Source: Nomia melanderi (lineage: Eukaryota; Arthropoda; Insecta; Hymenoptera; Halictidae). From it: a stretch of DNA of 64,000 bases. A program made the translations under genes and the position numbers. Positions 9,601-17,028 of this stretch are shown here, in pieces. The stretch is taken from NCBI RefSeq assembly GCF_051020985.1, contig NC_135009.1, forward strand, positions 11,726,606 to 11,790,605. Reading direction: 5' to 3'. A model generated the notes under the pieces. The model saw only the letters and a program-made list of their open reading frames with translations, did not search any database and had not been told where the DNA came from. Within the stretch, counting starts at the first letter, position 1. Every line of letters starts with the position of its first letter.

Positions 9601-9603
9601 TAG
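511..9603 (+). CDS. Dscam2: Dscam-family cell adhesion molecule (Dscam2-like), 3' thirteen exons, N-terminus outside window
   Basis: Joined exons are 511-657, 1263-1424, 1516-1732, 2373-2461, 2542-2721, 2872-3060, 3507-3692, 4258-4705, 5422-5645, 5885-6053, 6718-6881, 7886-7988 and 9381-9603. They total 2,501 bases, which with one upstream base makes 833 codons plus stop, so every phase agrees. Visible order (numbering from the split first codon): FN3 1-103, FN3 104-205, Ig 206 to about 290, FN3 about 291-390, FN3 391 to about 486, membrane helix about 510-533, then cytoplasmic tail. This matches the C-terminal half of Dscam: homophilic surface receptors that guide axons and dendrites and, in arthropods, also act in haemocytes. 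The hypervariable Ig exons of Dscam1 would lie upstream and cannot be judged here, so the paralogue assignment (Dscam2-like) is less sure than the family. Confidence 0.9.
979..1012. mobile_element. End fragment of a family A MITE
   Basis: TTAACCCTTTGCACAGTG matches the left terminus of family A elements elsewhere in the window, but no matching right terminus is visible. Probably a decayed or truncated copy, in the first visible Dscam intron. Confidence 0.35.
1263..1424 (+). CDS. Dscam2: Dscam exon 2: second half of the same FN3 domain
   Basis: The acceptor AG is at 1261-1262 behind a weak pyrimidine tract; the donor GTACGA is at 1425. Phase is 1 at both ends. The translation (DISTVGEVKKTSS to ICTTEED-like end) carries the typical FN3 tail: TYLHTLYKYTNYSIRVLAYT followed by GAGDGVLSPPIFCTTEED. 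The split codon at the junction with the previous exon reads Met. Residues 50-103 of the visible protein. The in-frame sequence just before 1263 lacks FN3 similarity, which supports this acceptor. Confidence 0.87.
1516..1732 (+). CDS. Dscam2: Dscam exon 3: FN3 domain (fourth), main part
   Basis: The acceptor TTTTAG ends at 1515 and the donor GTAATT starts at 1733. It enters in phase 1 and leaves in phase 2 (the codon is split after AG). The translation begins PGPPASIKALALTAESILVS, has the FN3 Trp in SWLPPLQPNG and continues with KYTVYSREAG, followed by a Ser/His/Pro-rich loop (SSNHNTHTMHEPPSSPTD) before the MELRGLVE strand. The intron before it is only 91 bases. Residues 104-175. Confidence 0.9.
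1831..2110. mobile_element. Family D TTAA element (interrupted by a family C copy)
   Basis: Begins TTAACACGTTGCGGGG and ends CGGCATACAGTGTGTTAA. The right 70 bases (AAATATATCAATATAATCA to the end) match family D copy 2 at 14105-14180, and the left part (GCGGGGTTTTTAG) matches GCGGGATTTTTAG near 13976. The middle is a family C element. Located in the intron 1733-2372. Confidence 0.65.
1862..2043 (-). mobile_element. Family C MITE nested in family D, reverse orientation
   Basis: The block from about 1905 (CAATTCAGTTTGTGCATTGC) to the end CGGTAGTTCTAGTTTTAA is a diverged copy of the interior and terminus of family C element 8895-9112 read on the other strand. The left terminus is degraded, so the start is approximate. 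Confidence 0.6.
2373..2461 (+). CDS. Dscam2: Dscam exon 4: end of the fourth FN3 domain
   Basis: A short 89-base exon, entered in phase 2 and left in phase 1. The acceptor AG is at 2371-2372; the donor GTATAT is at 2462. It completes the split Arg codon and reads QLYEFWVSATTGLGEGEATT and then IVTQTTNTR, the standard last strands of an FN3 domain (Y-x-F-x-V-x-A-x-N/T-x-x-G). The next intron is only 80 bases. Residues 176-205. Confidence 0.9.
2542..2721 (+). CDS. Dscam2: Dscam exon 5: first part of the membrane-proximal Ig domain (Ig10)
   Basis: The acceptor AG is at 2540-2541 and the donor GTACGT at 2722; phase 1 at both ends. The translation APARVASFSQLLRRAIKSSI continues to the first Ig cysteine (SITLSCLVVG, residue 229) and the core tryptophan (PIWTFRNG, residue 241), ending LTADGHLNIR. 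An alternative acceptor six bases further in (AG at 2546-2547) would keep the frame and drop two residues; the first is preferred because Dscam Ig10 domains usually keep a Pro-Ala-Arg/Lys start. Confidence 0.88.
2872..3060 (+). CDS. Dscam2: Dscam exon 6: end of Ig10 and start of the fifth FN3 domain; GC donor
   Basis: The acceptor AG is at 2870-2871. The exon gives the second Ig cysteine in AGNYTCSASNLFGDDS (residue 277), then MPPRAPTLELQYTTTNSIRL and RWNHPNNGGATIQ, the first strands of an FN3 domain. The donor after CATTCAAG is GCACGT (GC, not GT). Only this junction keeps phase 1 and joins IQ directly to GYVLSYKRD of the next exon, as the domain requires. In the Ig part, the Asp usually found six residues before the second Cys is Val here. 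Confidence 0.88.
3061..3066 (+). promoter_or_regulatory. Dscam2: Non-canonical GC splice donor
   Basis: The junction AAG|GCACGT is the only one that keeps phase and joins the two halves of the fifth FN3 domain without loss. The flanking AAG and the GT at +5/+6 fit the stricter consensus seen at GC donors. The acceptor is AG at 3505-3506. Confidence 0.8.
3101..3360. repeat. Minisatellite of about 55 bases, five diverged copies, in the GC-AG intron
   Basis: Units start near 3101, 3154, 3211, 3266 and 3318. The best conserved pair shares AGTTATCAAATATGAATAAA. It fills most of the 446-base intron 3061-3506. Confidence 0.75.
3507..3692 (+). CDS. Dscam2: Dscam exon 7: rest of the fifth FN3 domain
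   Basis: The acceptor CACTAG ends at 3506 and the donor GTAATT starts at 3693; phase 1 at both ends. It reads YVLSYKRDQGGWEEIALSPE, then TEFILSGLKCGSSYLTHLTA and HNRVGTGDPSPLISATTKGT, a complete C-terminal FN3 half with the expected L-x-C-x-x-x-Y and A-x-N-x-x-G-x-G motifs. Residues 329-390. Confidence 0.92.
3921..4107 (+). mobile_element. Family A MITE, left end degraded
   Basis: Left part TAACACTCGAAAGTTTTCC and CAACATTTTCCGACGA match family A. The right end GACTGAGAGTCGCCTCTCGA, then GTGCAAATGGTTAA, is the family A right terminus with one change in the GGG. Lies in intron 3693-4257. Confidence 0.7.
4258..4705 (+). CDS. Dscam2: Dscam exon 8: sixth FN3 domain plus transmembrane helix
   Basis: The longest coding exon here. 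The acceptor TTCGCAG ends at 4257, the donor GTAACG starts at 4706; phase 1 in, phase 2 out. One exon holds the whole last FN3 domain (LLSWPNGGCPIQYYTVEYRR, DLKTASWYSLRLTAHNDAGS), a juxtamembrane linker and the only membrane helix of the fragment, about residues 510-533, with core YVVVPLVCAIVLVISSVILG. The basic stop-transfer end is LKRSGR. The order puts the C-terminus inside the cell. Confidence 0.94.
4969..5193 (-). mobile_element. Family B MITE, reverse orientation, left end decayed
   Basis: The right end carries GGTCACCGGTGACCCCC, then CATTCGACGTGTTAA (TTAA at 5190-5193). The interior matches family B copies read on the other strand. Lies in intron 4706-5421. Confidence 0.65.
5422..5645 (+). 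CDS. Dscam2: Dscam exon 9: Gln/His-rich juxtamembrane cytoplasmic segment
   Basis: The acceptor CTCACAG ends at 5421 and the donor GTGCGT starts at 5646; phase 2 in, phase 1 out. The translation starts ANYLGEILPGQQQNQQTGLG, followed by LVQQQQHQQHHHLSSCMSTV and a charged end with SSPVKQENHKSNDHG. The Gln/His run comes from CAA/CAG/CAT codons and is low complexity. It places an unstructured spacer between the membrane and the conserved cytoplasmic motif of the next exon. Cytoplasmic exons of Dscam genes are often skipped alternatively, but skipping this exon alone would shift the frame (224 bases), so a skip product would need a partner exon. Confidence 0.85.
5885..6053 (+). CDS. Dscam2: Dscam exon 10: conserved cytoplasmic Tyr-rich motif
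   Basis: The acceptor TTTCGCAG ends at 5884 and the donor GTAACA starts at 6054; phase 1 in, phase 2 out. It reads MYEISPYATFSVPGRENRSV, then TLDYTMQFKTFGHLENEDIN and DYERSSVDFER. The YEISPYATF and YTMQFKTFGH stretches are hallmark cytoplasmic motifs of Dscam proteins and are the best family markers in the window. Several tyrosines are spaced as possible phosphotyrosine docking sites (inference). Residues 615-670. Confidence 0.93.
6098..6273. repeat. Degenerate 10-11 base tandem repeat (ATAGTTTGAT type)
   Basis: About 16 successive units of the ATAGTTTGAT / ATAGCTTTAT / ATAATTTTAT type, growing more divergent to the right. In Dscam intron 6054-6717, just upstream of the hAT-like element. Confidence 0.8.
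6333..6636. mobile_element. hAT-like MITE with perfect 8-base target duplication
   Basis: The target duplication GCGTCCAG occurs at 6325-6332 and 6637-6644. The ends TAGTGTTGTAAAA and TTTTACAACACTA are perfect 13-base inverted repeats. An 8-base duplication and TAGTG-type termini fit the hAT superfamily. The 304-base body has no ORF of note and is dense in AAGCTTT/GAAGCTC-like words, suggesting internal amplification of a short unit. It sits in Dscam intron 6054-6717. Confidence 0.9.
6718..6881 (+). CDS. Dscam2: Dscam exon 11: Ser/Gly/Cys-containing cytoplasmic segment
   Basis: The acceptor CATGCAG ends at 6717 behind a strong pyrimidine tract; the donor GTGACT starts at 6882; phase 2 in, phase 1 out. 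The translation is SKTSRWHKQRYFPSIAEAES, then KLRSSRQGSGSDTSGSPCGE and CAGPSYRVPVKPCR. The stretch has basic, Ser-rich character, suitable for phosphorylation, and a PVKP proline motif. No domain fold is recognisable. Residues 671-725. Confidence 0.86.
6945..7189 (+). mobile_element. Family A MITE, complete
   Basis: TTAA at 6945-6948 and 7186-7189. Ends CCCTTTGCGCTCGGAAG and CTCTCGAGCGCGAAGGG. The subterminal motif ACTGAGAGTCACC is present. Lies in Dscam intron 6882-7885. Confidence 0.88.
7303..7536. mobile_element. TTAA MITE, family B variant
   Basis: TTAA at 7303-7306 and 7533-7536. Ends CACGTTAAGC and GCTTAACGTG are perfect inverted repeats. It has the palindromic subterminal stretch GTCAGTCACTGGTGACTGAC, analogous to the GGTCACCGGTGACC of family B. 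It shares Dscam intron 6882-7885 with the previous element. Confidence 0.85.
7886..7988 (+). CDS. Dscam2: Dscam exon 12: short Ser/Arg-rich cytoplasmic exon
   Basis: A 103-base exon with acceptor TCGCAG ending at 7885 and donor GTAGCC at 7989; phase 1 in, phase 2 out. It was chosen because the preceding exon leaves in phase 1 while the terminal exon enters in phase 2, so an exon of this phase class is required between them. The translation is VFSRGVESSTESNNEGSPSL then ARRRSRQPSRSTR, an acidic/Ser stretch followed by an Arg/Ser stretch. Without it the terminal exon would be out of frame. Residues 726-759. Confidence 0.82.
8700..9200. repeat. Tandem duplication of about 147 bases, split by a MITE
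   Basis: Block AGTTTCGTTACTGTAAACTG (from 8731) plus AAAATCCAT...ACACATGG...TTCATAATTTATTATAAT recurs from 8878 and continues after the MITE at 9113-9190. A shorter echo (GTTTCAATAGTATTTGTTAC) appears at 9790, beyond the coding exon. Confidence 0.7.
8895..9112 (+). mobile_element. Family C MITE, complete
   Basis: TTAA at 8895-8898 and 9109-9112. Ends CACTAGAACTACC and GGTAGTTCTAGTG are perfect 13-base inverted repeats. It interrupts the second unit of the tandem duplication around it, in the last Dscam intron (7989-9380). Confidence 0.9.
9381..9603 (+). CDS. Dscam2: Dscam terminal coding exon with Asp-Arg repeat
   Basis: The acceptor TGCATTTAG ends at 9380. The exon completes a Ser codon, then reads SVEDMTLLPPSGFSDSRELS and DVEC, followed by a run of Asp-Arg pairs at 9454-9497 encoded by near-perfect GACCGT/GATCGT hexamers with one Asn substitution. 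It ends SAGTRHGGSLGRLPIEAVES, MLARYRHEPP and stop TAG (9601-9603). The Asp-Arg array is low complexity and its length probably varies between individuals. No clear C-terminal PDZ ligand is seen. Residues 760-833. Confidence 0.85.
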
Positions 9604-12600
9604 ATCGTAGTAAGCTGACACGTTGAGTTTCATTATTTTACGCTTACGGAGACGCTTGCATTTGAACACGGTCGGAAAATTCGGTTACGGCAGGCGTTCG
9701 ATTCGTCGTGACACAAGTGAGAAAGCAAACGAATTTCTAGAAAGAATTCTGTAATGTTCAATTGGAAAATACTTCAATCGAGATAATCGTTTCAATAGTA
9801 TTTGTTACTGTGAATGAAAGAATTGCACGTTCAGTAGTTTCATTACTGAAGAATTGTATCCATAATTGTCCCAAAATTCTTAGATCAAACTGTAACAAAT
9901 GTATCCGTCTCTATAAGTAGCACCGAATTTCGTACTTAGTTGCTTACCACATCCTCTACAAGAAACTAAGATACCACTTACCGTTAGTCTAATGGAAATA
10001 GAGTTCGATGTCTCACACTTACTAGTAAACCAGCGAATCACTAAGGATCATAGAGAAAGTGGACACACGTTTCAGTAGCAGCTTATTAGAACACGTAACT
10101 TCTTTCCAATCCGCTCATCTCATCGACGAATAATCGTATCGCGATCATTGCTGATTGAAATCGTTGTTCGTTTTAACTGTTTGTATATATCCCCATTGTC
10201 TAATCGATTCATTTAGACAGTTACTAGTAAGTGTACACGATCGTTGACACAGTTGTCGATTGCAATCATTAACGAACCGTTTACGCTTCGTTCCAGGTAC
10301 CAGCAAAGGAAGGAGCAAGAGAGGCAAGAGTTCACTATTCACGTATGATCGGGACTTAAAGAATTCTAGCGGAAGGATTCGGGAAACGTGAATGGGAAAG
10401 ACTGTCTGTAACTGGCCGAGCGGCTCGGAGCCACTGTCAAAAGTACTCGGTATTATTCGCAAGGGTTCGACCAGTGTAAAAAGCCGATCAACAACGATGA
10501 CCGATCACGCTGGAAGAAGCTTGGCATGCTGAAACGGCCGCGAATTCGTTGGAAAAACATTCGAGAGGGAAACGAAACGAAATAAGTCTGCACCTAATAC
10601 TGCCGTTACGTCGGGCGCCGCCATTTTGCGTTGCTCCGAGTACGACCAATTTTACCGCGAATGAAAGTAACTTACTTACGGCGGCCGCTCGTGAGGAATT
10701 CCACGATCTTTTGGGATACTCCTAAACGGAAGAAAGAGGGCCGACCCGGACACTTCCAAAAAGATCGGAACACCGACCTGACGCGTTAGGAAACAAGTCA
10801 ATTTAGCGACGAATAATGAATTACACTCGAATATAATCGTTCATTGTATAGCGTAGATCCCGCGTATCGTGTGTCGCGCCGTTATTAATCGCGAAACGAC
10901 CGTTTGAATTTCATTGACGAACGTTCGGGTTTTCCATTTCATTCTCCTCCGCGCGATCAAGAATCGTATCCATTAACGGGGACACTTCGTTCCCGCGAAG
11001 TCTTCTCCCGCCATTCGCGCCGAAGGCGCTGCTACCCGACAAAATGGCCGACGAGACTTCTGCTCGAGACAGAGGGCCAATTGTATACAATATTCCTATG
11101 ATTATCGGCATTAACAGGACGCGACTGTGCGTTTCGATGTTCGTTTCGTTGGATGTGACTGTTTGTTTCATGTATCGTTTGAATTGTTTGCATTGTTCGC
11201 GATTTTAATATTTATTTTCTATTCTTATTATTCACTTCATCGTTGTTGTTTTATATTACGATTCATACACGTATTTCCATGGTTTAACCATTCCAGTGTA
11301 ACGATGAAGGTAATAATTTGGCAATAATAGAGTAGCCTTCGTTCTAACACGTGATGCAAATTGGTTAATCGTTCATTCAGCGCGTCGATTCGCGCAGTTG
11401 CGATCCGAAATGAAGAATCGTGTGATCGGGACAGATATTAGCTTCTAAGATGTATATATACCTACACATGTAAGCGACGTATTTAGAGGATGGATAATTA
11501 AATCGCTGTGCAAGCGACCTCGGTCATCAATTACCGCCAAAGATACCTAACGTTAAGGGCCACGTCGTCCGCGCGATGGCGGACCGTTTTGTAACATAGC
11601 TAATTATAAATAACGAAACGTGCAACCTTTCGCGGTCCTTGCAATCGGAGCTTTTTTCTAAAATTCGATAACGAACTTTCGAAGCGTCGATTCGTTTTTC
11701 CCGATGTGCGGGCCAGCGAAAGGAGGAATGTCGCTCTACGATGGAAGAACTCGCGTCGATCGGATTTCATTCCACGATCGACGATCTAGAAAATATCTAT
11801 TGATTCTTCGTTACACAGACTGACATGGGACTTCAATGCGCCAGTATCGTGTAAAGTTCTAGTCCCAGCGAATCCCTCTTGAAACGAGATATCGAGGCTG
11901 ATCTCATTCACTTTATTATAAGACTTATTTTACTATTAATAACATGTTCTCATCGTTACCGCGCTATCGATTATAAATATACGTTTCATTTCTCGAGTAA
12001 ACCATCGACAACAGTAGAACAGTTTTTCAATTCGACGTGCAATCATTAATATTAATTTCTGTTGAATTAATACAGAGTACACGGCGATGCGTTAGCTATA
12101 TCTACGGTTTCTCTATCAAACCGAATTCACGATTCGCCGGGACTACTTCGGGGCTATTGCCCCTTAATTATTGTAATAACCGAAACGAACCACCGGTTTC
12201 AGTATTCGAGAACGAGGGCATACTTCGTCTATCTTCTCGAGGAAAGAGAACGAAAGACTCGCTCAACGGCAATTCCTCTTAATGTTCCACTTTTCATATC
12301 GTACAGTTTTCCATTTTTTAATCGACTCCGCTGCGTATTTTAGGATTCGAAATAATACGCCCGTTCGTCGAACGATGGGAATCATCCATGACAACTTCAC
12401 CGCGACGTGGCAAGACATTGTGGATGATACCTGCGCCGAACTTGACTGTGAATTCTATACGGCTCGGATTAGCGCGTCGCTTTCGCCTCGGATTAACGAT
12501 AAAGGGTGTCCTCTGTAACTTTCGATTGATTTTCAGAGTGAAAGCTGTTGACTGTTCGACTCGATGCCGCTGATCCGAACCCTACCGTTTACACTATCAT

Positions 12601-13710
12601 TTCATGTTGACCAAACAGACTGCCAAATCAGCTTCGTTTGAAACCCTCACGAAAGTGTGATATCACGTCTTCGATCTCCGAAGTTCCTGTACCGTTAACA
12701 TTTACAGAGACGCGAGAAAGTTCTTCCAGCGTTACTTGAATTTGTAAACAATTTGATCGTTTCCACTCTTTGCTCGCTATTGCGAGACGACGTTACGATT
12801 TACCAGTTGACGACGAGTCGAGGATCCTCGAGCGTGCGGACAAAGGGTACAGATTTTGGAAATTCCGAGCAGAGTATGCCCTCTCGCGAACCAACGGTTT
12901 GCGAAATCTGTACAGAACGCGATGGACAGCTTCCGGGAATGTCGAATCTAAATGTTTATTTAATCCTGCTGCGTCCTTTGGGTCTAGTTGTGATATTTTC
13001 GAGCGAACATGTTCGCACTTCTTTCTGGTAATGTTATTAATTTTCATTGTAATCGTGTCAACGTCTGGCGAACATTAACTGGATTAACAATTAACAATCA
13101 GGTGACCATGTTAATTGAAGTTATGGTTAACTTTACAATTATTTTAACTGTTAATTGTTAACTGTAACTGCAATCATTTCGCCTGACACTGTTCACGATT
13201 GACAATTAATTCTTGCGGATTAAATGCAATTAGCATTTAAATGATTTTAACGATAATCGCTACCGCGACTTGAATCTAGGAATGTTGCAAGATACTTGTT
13301 GCTAGTCAACGTGTTCTTACACTGTTTTAATTCTATAAATCGAGGAGCGCAGCAGAGTTAAGAACGCGTACAACGATCGTGCTCGATTTCTAGTCAGTCC
13401 TCCGGTCACGATCGAGATACGTGATCGTTAGTTAGAAAAGAATGGGGTGAGAAATTGGGGAAACTTTTTGTTTCGTCTTGTTTGCTCGGATGAGAGACGT
13501 CTGTGTGAATGATCGCGTGTGATGTATAGGAAGCTCGTTCGACAGTGTACAGCTGCGGCTACGAGCAGAATACTTGTAAGTACATGGGAATCGTGGGACT
13601 TTAGACATTTATGTATCATATCCTCGTATTAAGTATCCGTGGACGAAGCTCGATGAATTAATCATCGTCCATTATGGTTAACGTGGGGAGTGTGGAGCGT
13701 AAATAATAAA
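9604..13710 (+). other. Probable Dscam 3' UTR and downstream sequence
   Basis: No ORF here looks like protein. The first canonical AATAAA I find after the stop is at 13705-13710, with another at 13767-13772; a weaker ATTAAA lies at 11497-11502. If the mRNA uses 13705, the 3' UTR is about 4.1 kb, within the range seen for neural genes in insects. The true cleavage site cannot be set from sequence alone. A cluster of TTAAC/GTTAA words around 13075-13215 forms imperfect short inverted repeats. Confidence 0.45.
13705..13710 (+). terminator. Candidate polyadenylation signal AATAAA
   Basis: First AATAAA hexamer found downstream of the Dscam stop codon; a second copy follows at 13767-13772. Hexamers of this kind occur by chance in AT-rich DNA, so this is a candidate only. 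Confidence 0.3.
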
Positions 13711-13943
13711 ATCGAATGTCGTGTCAAAGTGTCAAACTTTCCGAAGGTATGTTAATTCAGCTTGTTAATAAAGAAGGACAGACATTTGTTCTGTGGAACT
13801 TATTTCCTGTATCCTTTAGAGGTAAATCAACGCTGCAAGTTATTTCTATCATTGTGTTACGTTGCTTTGAGTTCTATAATTATTCGTAATTCAATCTTTA
13901 GTGACGCGTGTACGTCCAATTTAATTAATTCCAGGGAAGCTTG

Positions 13944-14180
13944 TTAATACGCTATACACCGATGTCGCGTAATTGCGGGATTTTTAGTCTTGATTACTAG
14001 TCCTATATTAACGTGACATTTTAATTACGTATAATATAAATCCAAAGTAAAATTACAAAATCGGAATTCTTTCTCGTAAGTCACAAATTTCGATTTGATT
14101 TATGTTTAAAAGTATATCAATACAATCATCGACACTCGCGTTTCCAGCAGCTGAAATTTAGCCGGCGTACAATGTGTTAA
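13944..14180. mobile_element. Family D TTAA element, copy 2
   Basis: Starts TTAATACGCTATACACCG and ends CCGGCGTACAATGTGTTAA. The right 75 bases match the right end of 1831-2110 closely. Ends are only partly inverted, so the left limit is tentative. Confidence 0.55.
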
Positions 14181-14719
14181 TATTCATCTGAATTTAATAT
14201 AGGTATAATAATGCAGGAATAATTAACGAATTAAAAACAGTCATGGTACAAAATGGAATCTGTGAATGTTCACCAAATTATGACGGCTAGTTTCTAATTG
14301 ACCATTTACGAAAGGAATATCACGGATATTAACAACAGAATTTTTAAAGTGTTTAGTTAAACATTTTTTGATAACAAACAGAAATTTACTTTATCTACAA
14401 TCTACATTACCGTCGCATAAGTTACAAATATAACTAGTGCTGCCATCCGAGGAAATTCGTACAAGTTAATAGTCAATCTTACCAATTTAAGGTACATCAG
14501 AAATTATCGACATAGTTAATTAGTATTTTTTAATTTACCCATTGACGAAGAATAGAACCACCGACGAGAGATAGGGACATTTCCTTCTCGTCCGATAGTC
14601 GGAAAGACAGATTATATAAAAAGAGCAGACGTTTTGATACCTCATCAGTAATTAAAAGTGACGAATTTAATTACATTCGAACTAATTCATCGGTATCTAA
14701 TACCTCTAGGACAAAGCAA

Positions 14720-15036
14720 TTAACGTATAGTTGTTATTAATTACGCTAGTATCATCATATAATACATTTTGTTACAGCTTGCAGACTTAAGATATGATAA
14801 ATAATATCATATCTACCAGACCAGTTCATTACAATAGTTTAAATAATTTCATCAAACGAATATATTTTGTAACTTTCAAGCTGCTATGACGTTAAACTCT
14901 CACGGTTAAGCGTATAAAAGTTAAAGTTAACTGATTACTTAATTTTATTCACTTTGAGTGCAAAATCAAATAAATCAACAAGATACCAATATACCGATAT
15001 GTGATTTCAAAGTTACATGGGCCTACAGAGGGTTAA
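14720..15036 (-). mobile_element. Family E TTAA element, reverse orientation, left limit uncertain
   Basis: The right end AACTTTGAAGT-type sequence in reverse, then CATGGGCCTACAGAGGGTTAA (TTAA at 15033-15036), matches the start of 55311-55590 on the opposite strand, as does the stretch around TTGAGTGCAAAATCAAATAA. A perfect small hairpin (AGATATGATA / TATCATATCT) lies at 14790-14814. Confidence 0.6.
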
Positions 15037-15080
15037 ATGAACACGACATAATCCCAGATTGGTAGCGTCATCTATTACAC

Positions 15081-15245
15081 GAACGCTCAAACGTCTAACC
15101 AAATAGTATACATCATCTCCACTAGTTGGCACAACCAAAGTCATCTCTCCATCCTTCACACTCCTATAAATCTATCCTCATCCTTCCTTCTCCAAACTCC
15201 ATGGCGCCACCTACTAAAAGATCGCTCAAACGTCTAACCAAATAG
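15081..15245. repeat. Direct repeat of 22 bases, spaced 139 bases
   Basis: GCTCAAACGTCTAACCAAAT followed by AG occurs at 15085 and 15224; the bases just before each copy are also related, suggesting a decayed tandem unit of about 140 bases. Confidence 0.7.
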
Positions 15246-16317
15246 CATATTCAAATTTGCAACCGGTTTCACAGGTCTATCACAGATGGCGACAGCACGC
15301 CATTTTCATTAGATAATCAATACATGCACAATACTCAAACATTTTTTGTAAACGTCGAGTAAAACAATTGTTTCGATTTTCTGAGGATTTGATACACCTA
15401 CGTTGACGATATTGTGTATTCGGGAATAAGTCATGTGTACCTCGGTTTTATTCTGCTTTAATCGTAACTGGAGCACGGTCTTCGAACGCATTTGCTTTCA
15501 CGCGGCATCTACCGGGGAAACCGTGAAAAGGCGTACCTGTGCGACGAGGGCCGCGTGCACATCTACCTATCCTATTATTCAAATTTCCCGCGCACGCGCA
15601 AATGAGCGAAATATTCGTTCAATCGAATTTGATGCAGTATCAACACGATATAACACGACTTCGCAAAGGAAAAACCCGGTCCATGTCCCATTTTTCATTT
15701 CAGAGGCGGCTTCGACTATCGTTTTCACAGAGGAATATTGACTTTTGACCTACCTGCAGGATTTTCTGAAAGAGGCTGTGCATTTGTTCAGTGAATTATG
15801 TAGATCGTTTTTTAAATAATTAATATAGAAACATTTTGGGAGAAAATGAACAATCGGGTTGATTTTTTACGATTTTTATTGCTTTGCTGTGACAATTAAG
15901 TTTTATTAATTAGGGTAGAGTAGAATTGATAGCTGTGTGAACGAAAAGTGTTTTATTTTAGAATGTTTATGTCTGTGATTATAATAGATAATAGATATTA
16001 TAAATTTAATGTGAAGTTTCATATGATTAGATTTTATAATTAAGAACTATAATGTAATAATTAACGTGAGAAAATTCGTTTCTACCTGTAACATTCGGAC
16101 AATACTTACTTAAAGACATCTTTCTTCTATTTGTTGACGCTCCGTGTTCCTTAATTCCATAGTATCCATCAAAACGTGGGATGTAAAACAAAATGGAGAT
16201 CGAACTTAAATAGAAAGCAATTTGAAAGTTTCACAACAGACGAAACTCGAACTTTTAAACGTTATATTCGTTTTATTTTTAAATACGAGTGATTATGCTT
16301 GAAAACCTGAATTAATA

Positions 16318-16551
16318 TTAACCGCTTGCACTCCAAAAGTGTTCAAGTACTCAACGTTTTTTAATGAGACACAGAAGACTTTTTCAGAAACTTCACGAAA
16401 GTTCGCACATAGAATCAGGAACAAAATTATTTTATTTTAATGTTGCATATGTTAATGCATTATAGAGGGTTTAATATTAAACATCAAACTTATTGTTGCT
16501 GTGTCTAACCAAATGGCGACTGACAGGCGCCTCTGAAGTGCAAAGGATTAA
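16318..16551 (+). mobile_element. Family A MITE, diverged
   Basis: TTAA at 16318-16321 and 16548-16551. Left end CCGCTTGCACTCC; right end GGCGACTGACAGGCGCCTCT, then GAAGTGCAAAGGA. Diverged but full length. Confidence 0.75.
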
Positions 16552-16798
16552 ATAGCAACTCAAAGTAACATAACATGGTACAAAGCTGAATATAAAAATC
16601 GGGGAATCTGTCAATTCAACGAGGAAGTAATAAAAACACATCTCCGACACCGTCGACTTGTGACCCTAAAAAATCATTCAAATCAATCCTACAAGATTTC
16701 TTAATATACATTTAATAATAATTCCGTAACAAACGTATTCCACTAATATCTTCTCCAAATCATTTTCCAAACATTCATCGATTGCCTTAGACAAACTG

Positions 16799-17028
16799 TT
16801 AACCCTTCGCACTCGAAAGTTTTCCATTGGAAATACTCAACATTTTCCGACGAGACATAGACGACATCGTTTGAAACTAATTTAACGATTCACGGATAAA
16901 TCAAGCAACAAAGCCATTTTACTTAAATATTTCAGCAATACGAAGTTTCATTTAGATTTCTAAATATTCATAGTTTTGTACGAAATCAAGTGACGACTGA
17001 GAGTCACCTCTCGAGCGCAAAGGGTTAA
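16799..17028 (+). mobile_element. Family A MITE, complete
   Basis: TTAA at 16799-16802 and 17025-17028. Ends CCCTTCGCACTCGAAAG and CTCTCGAGCGCAAAGGG. One of the best preserved family A copies, only 247 bases from the previous one and in the same orientation. Confidence 0.9.
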
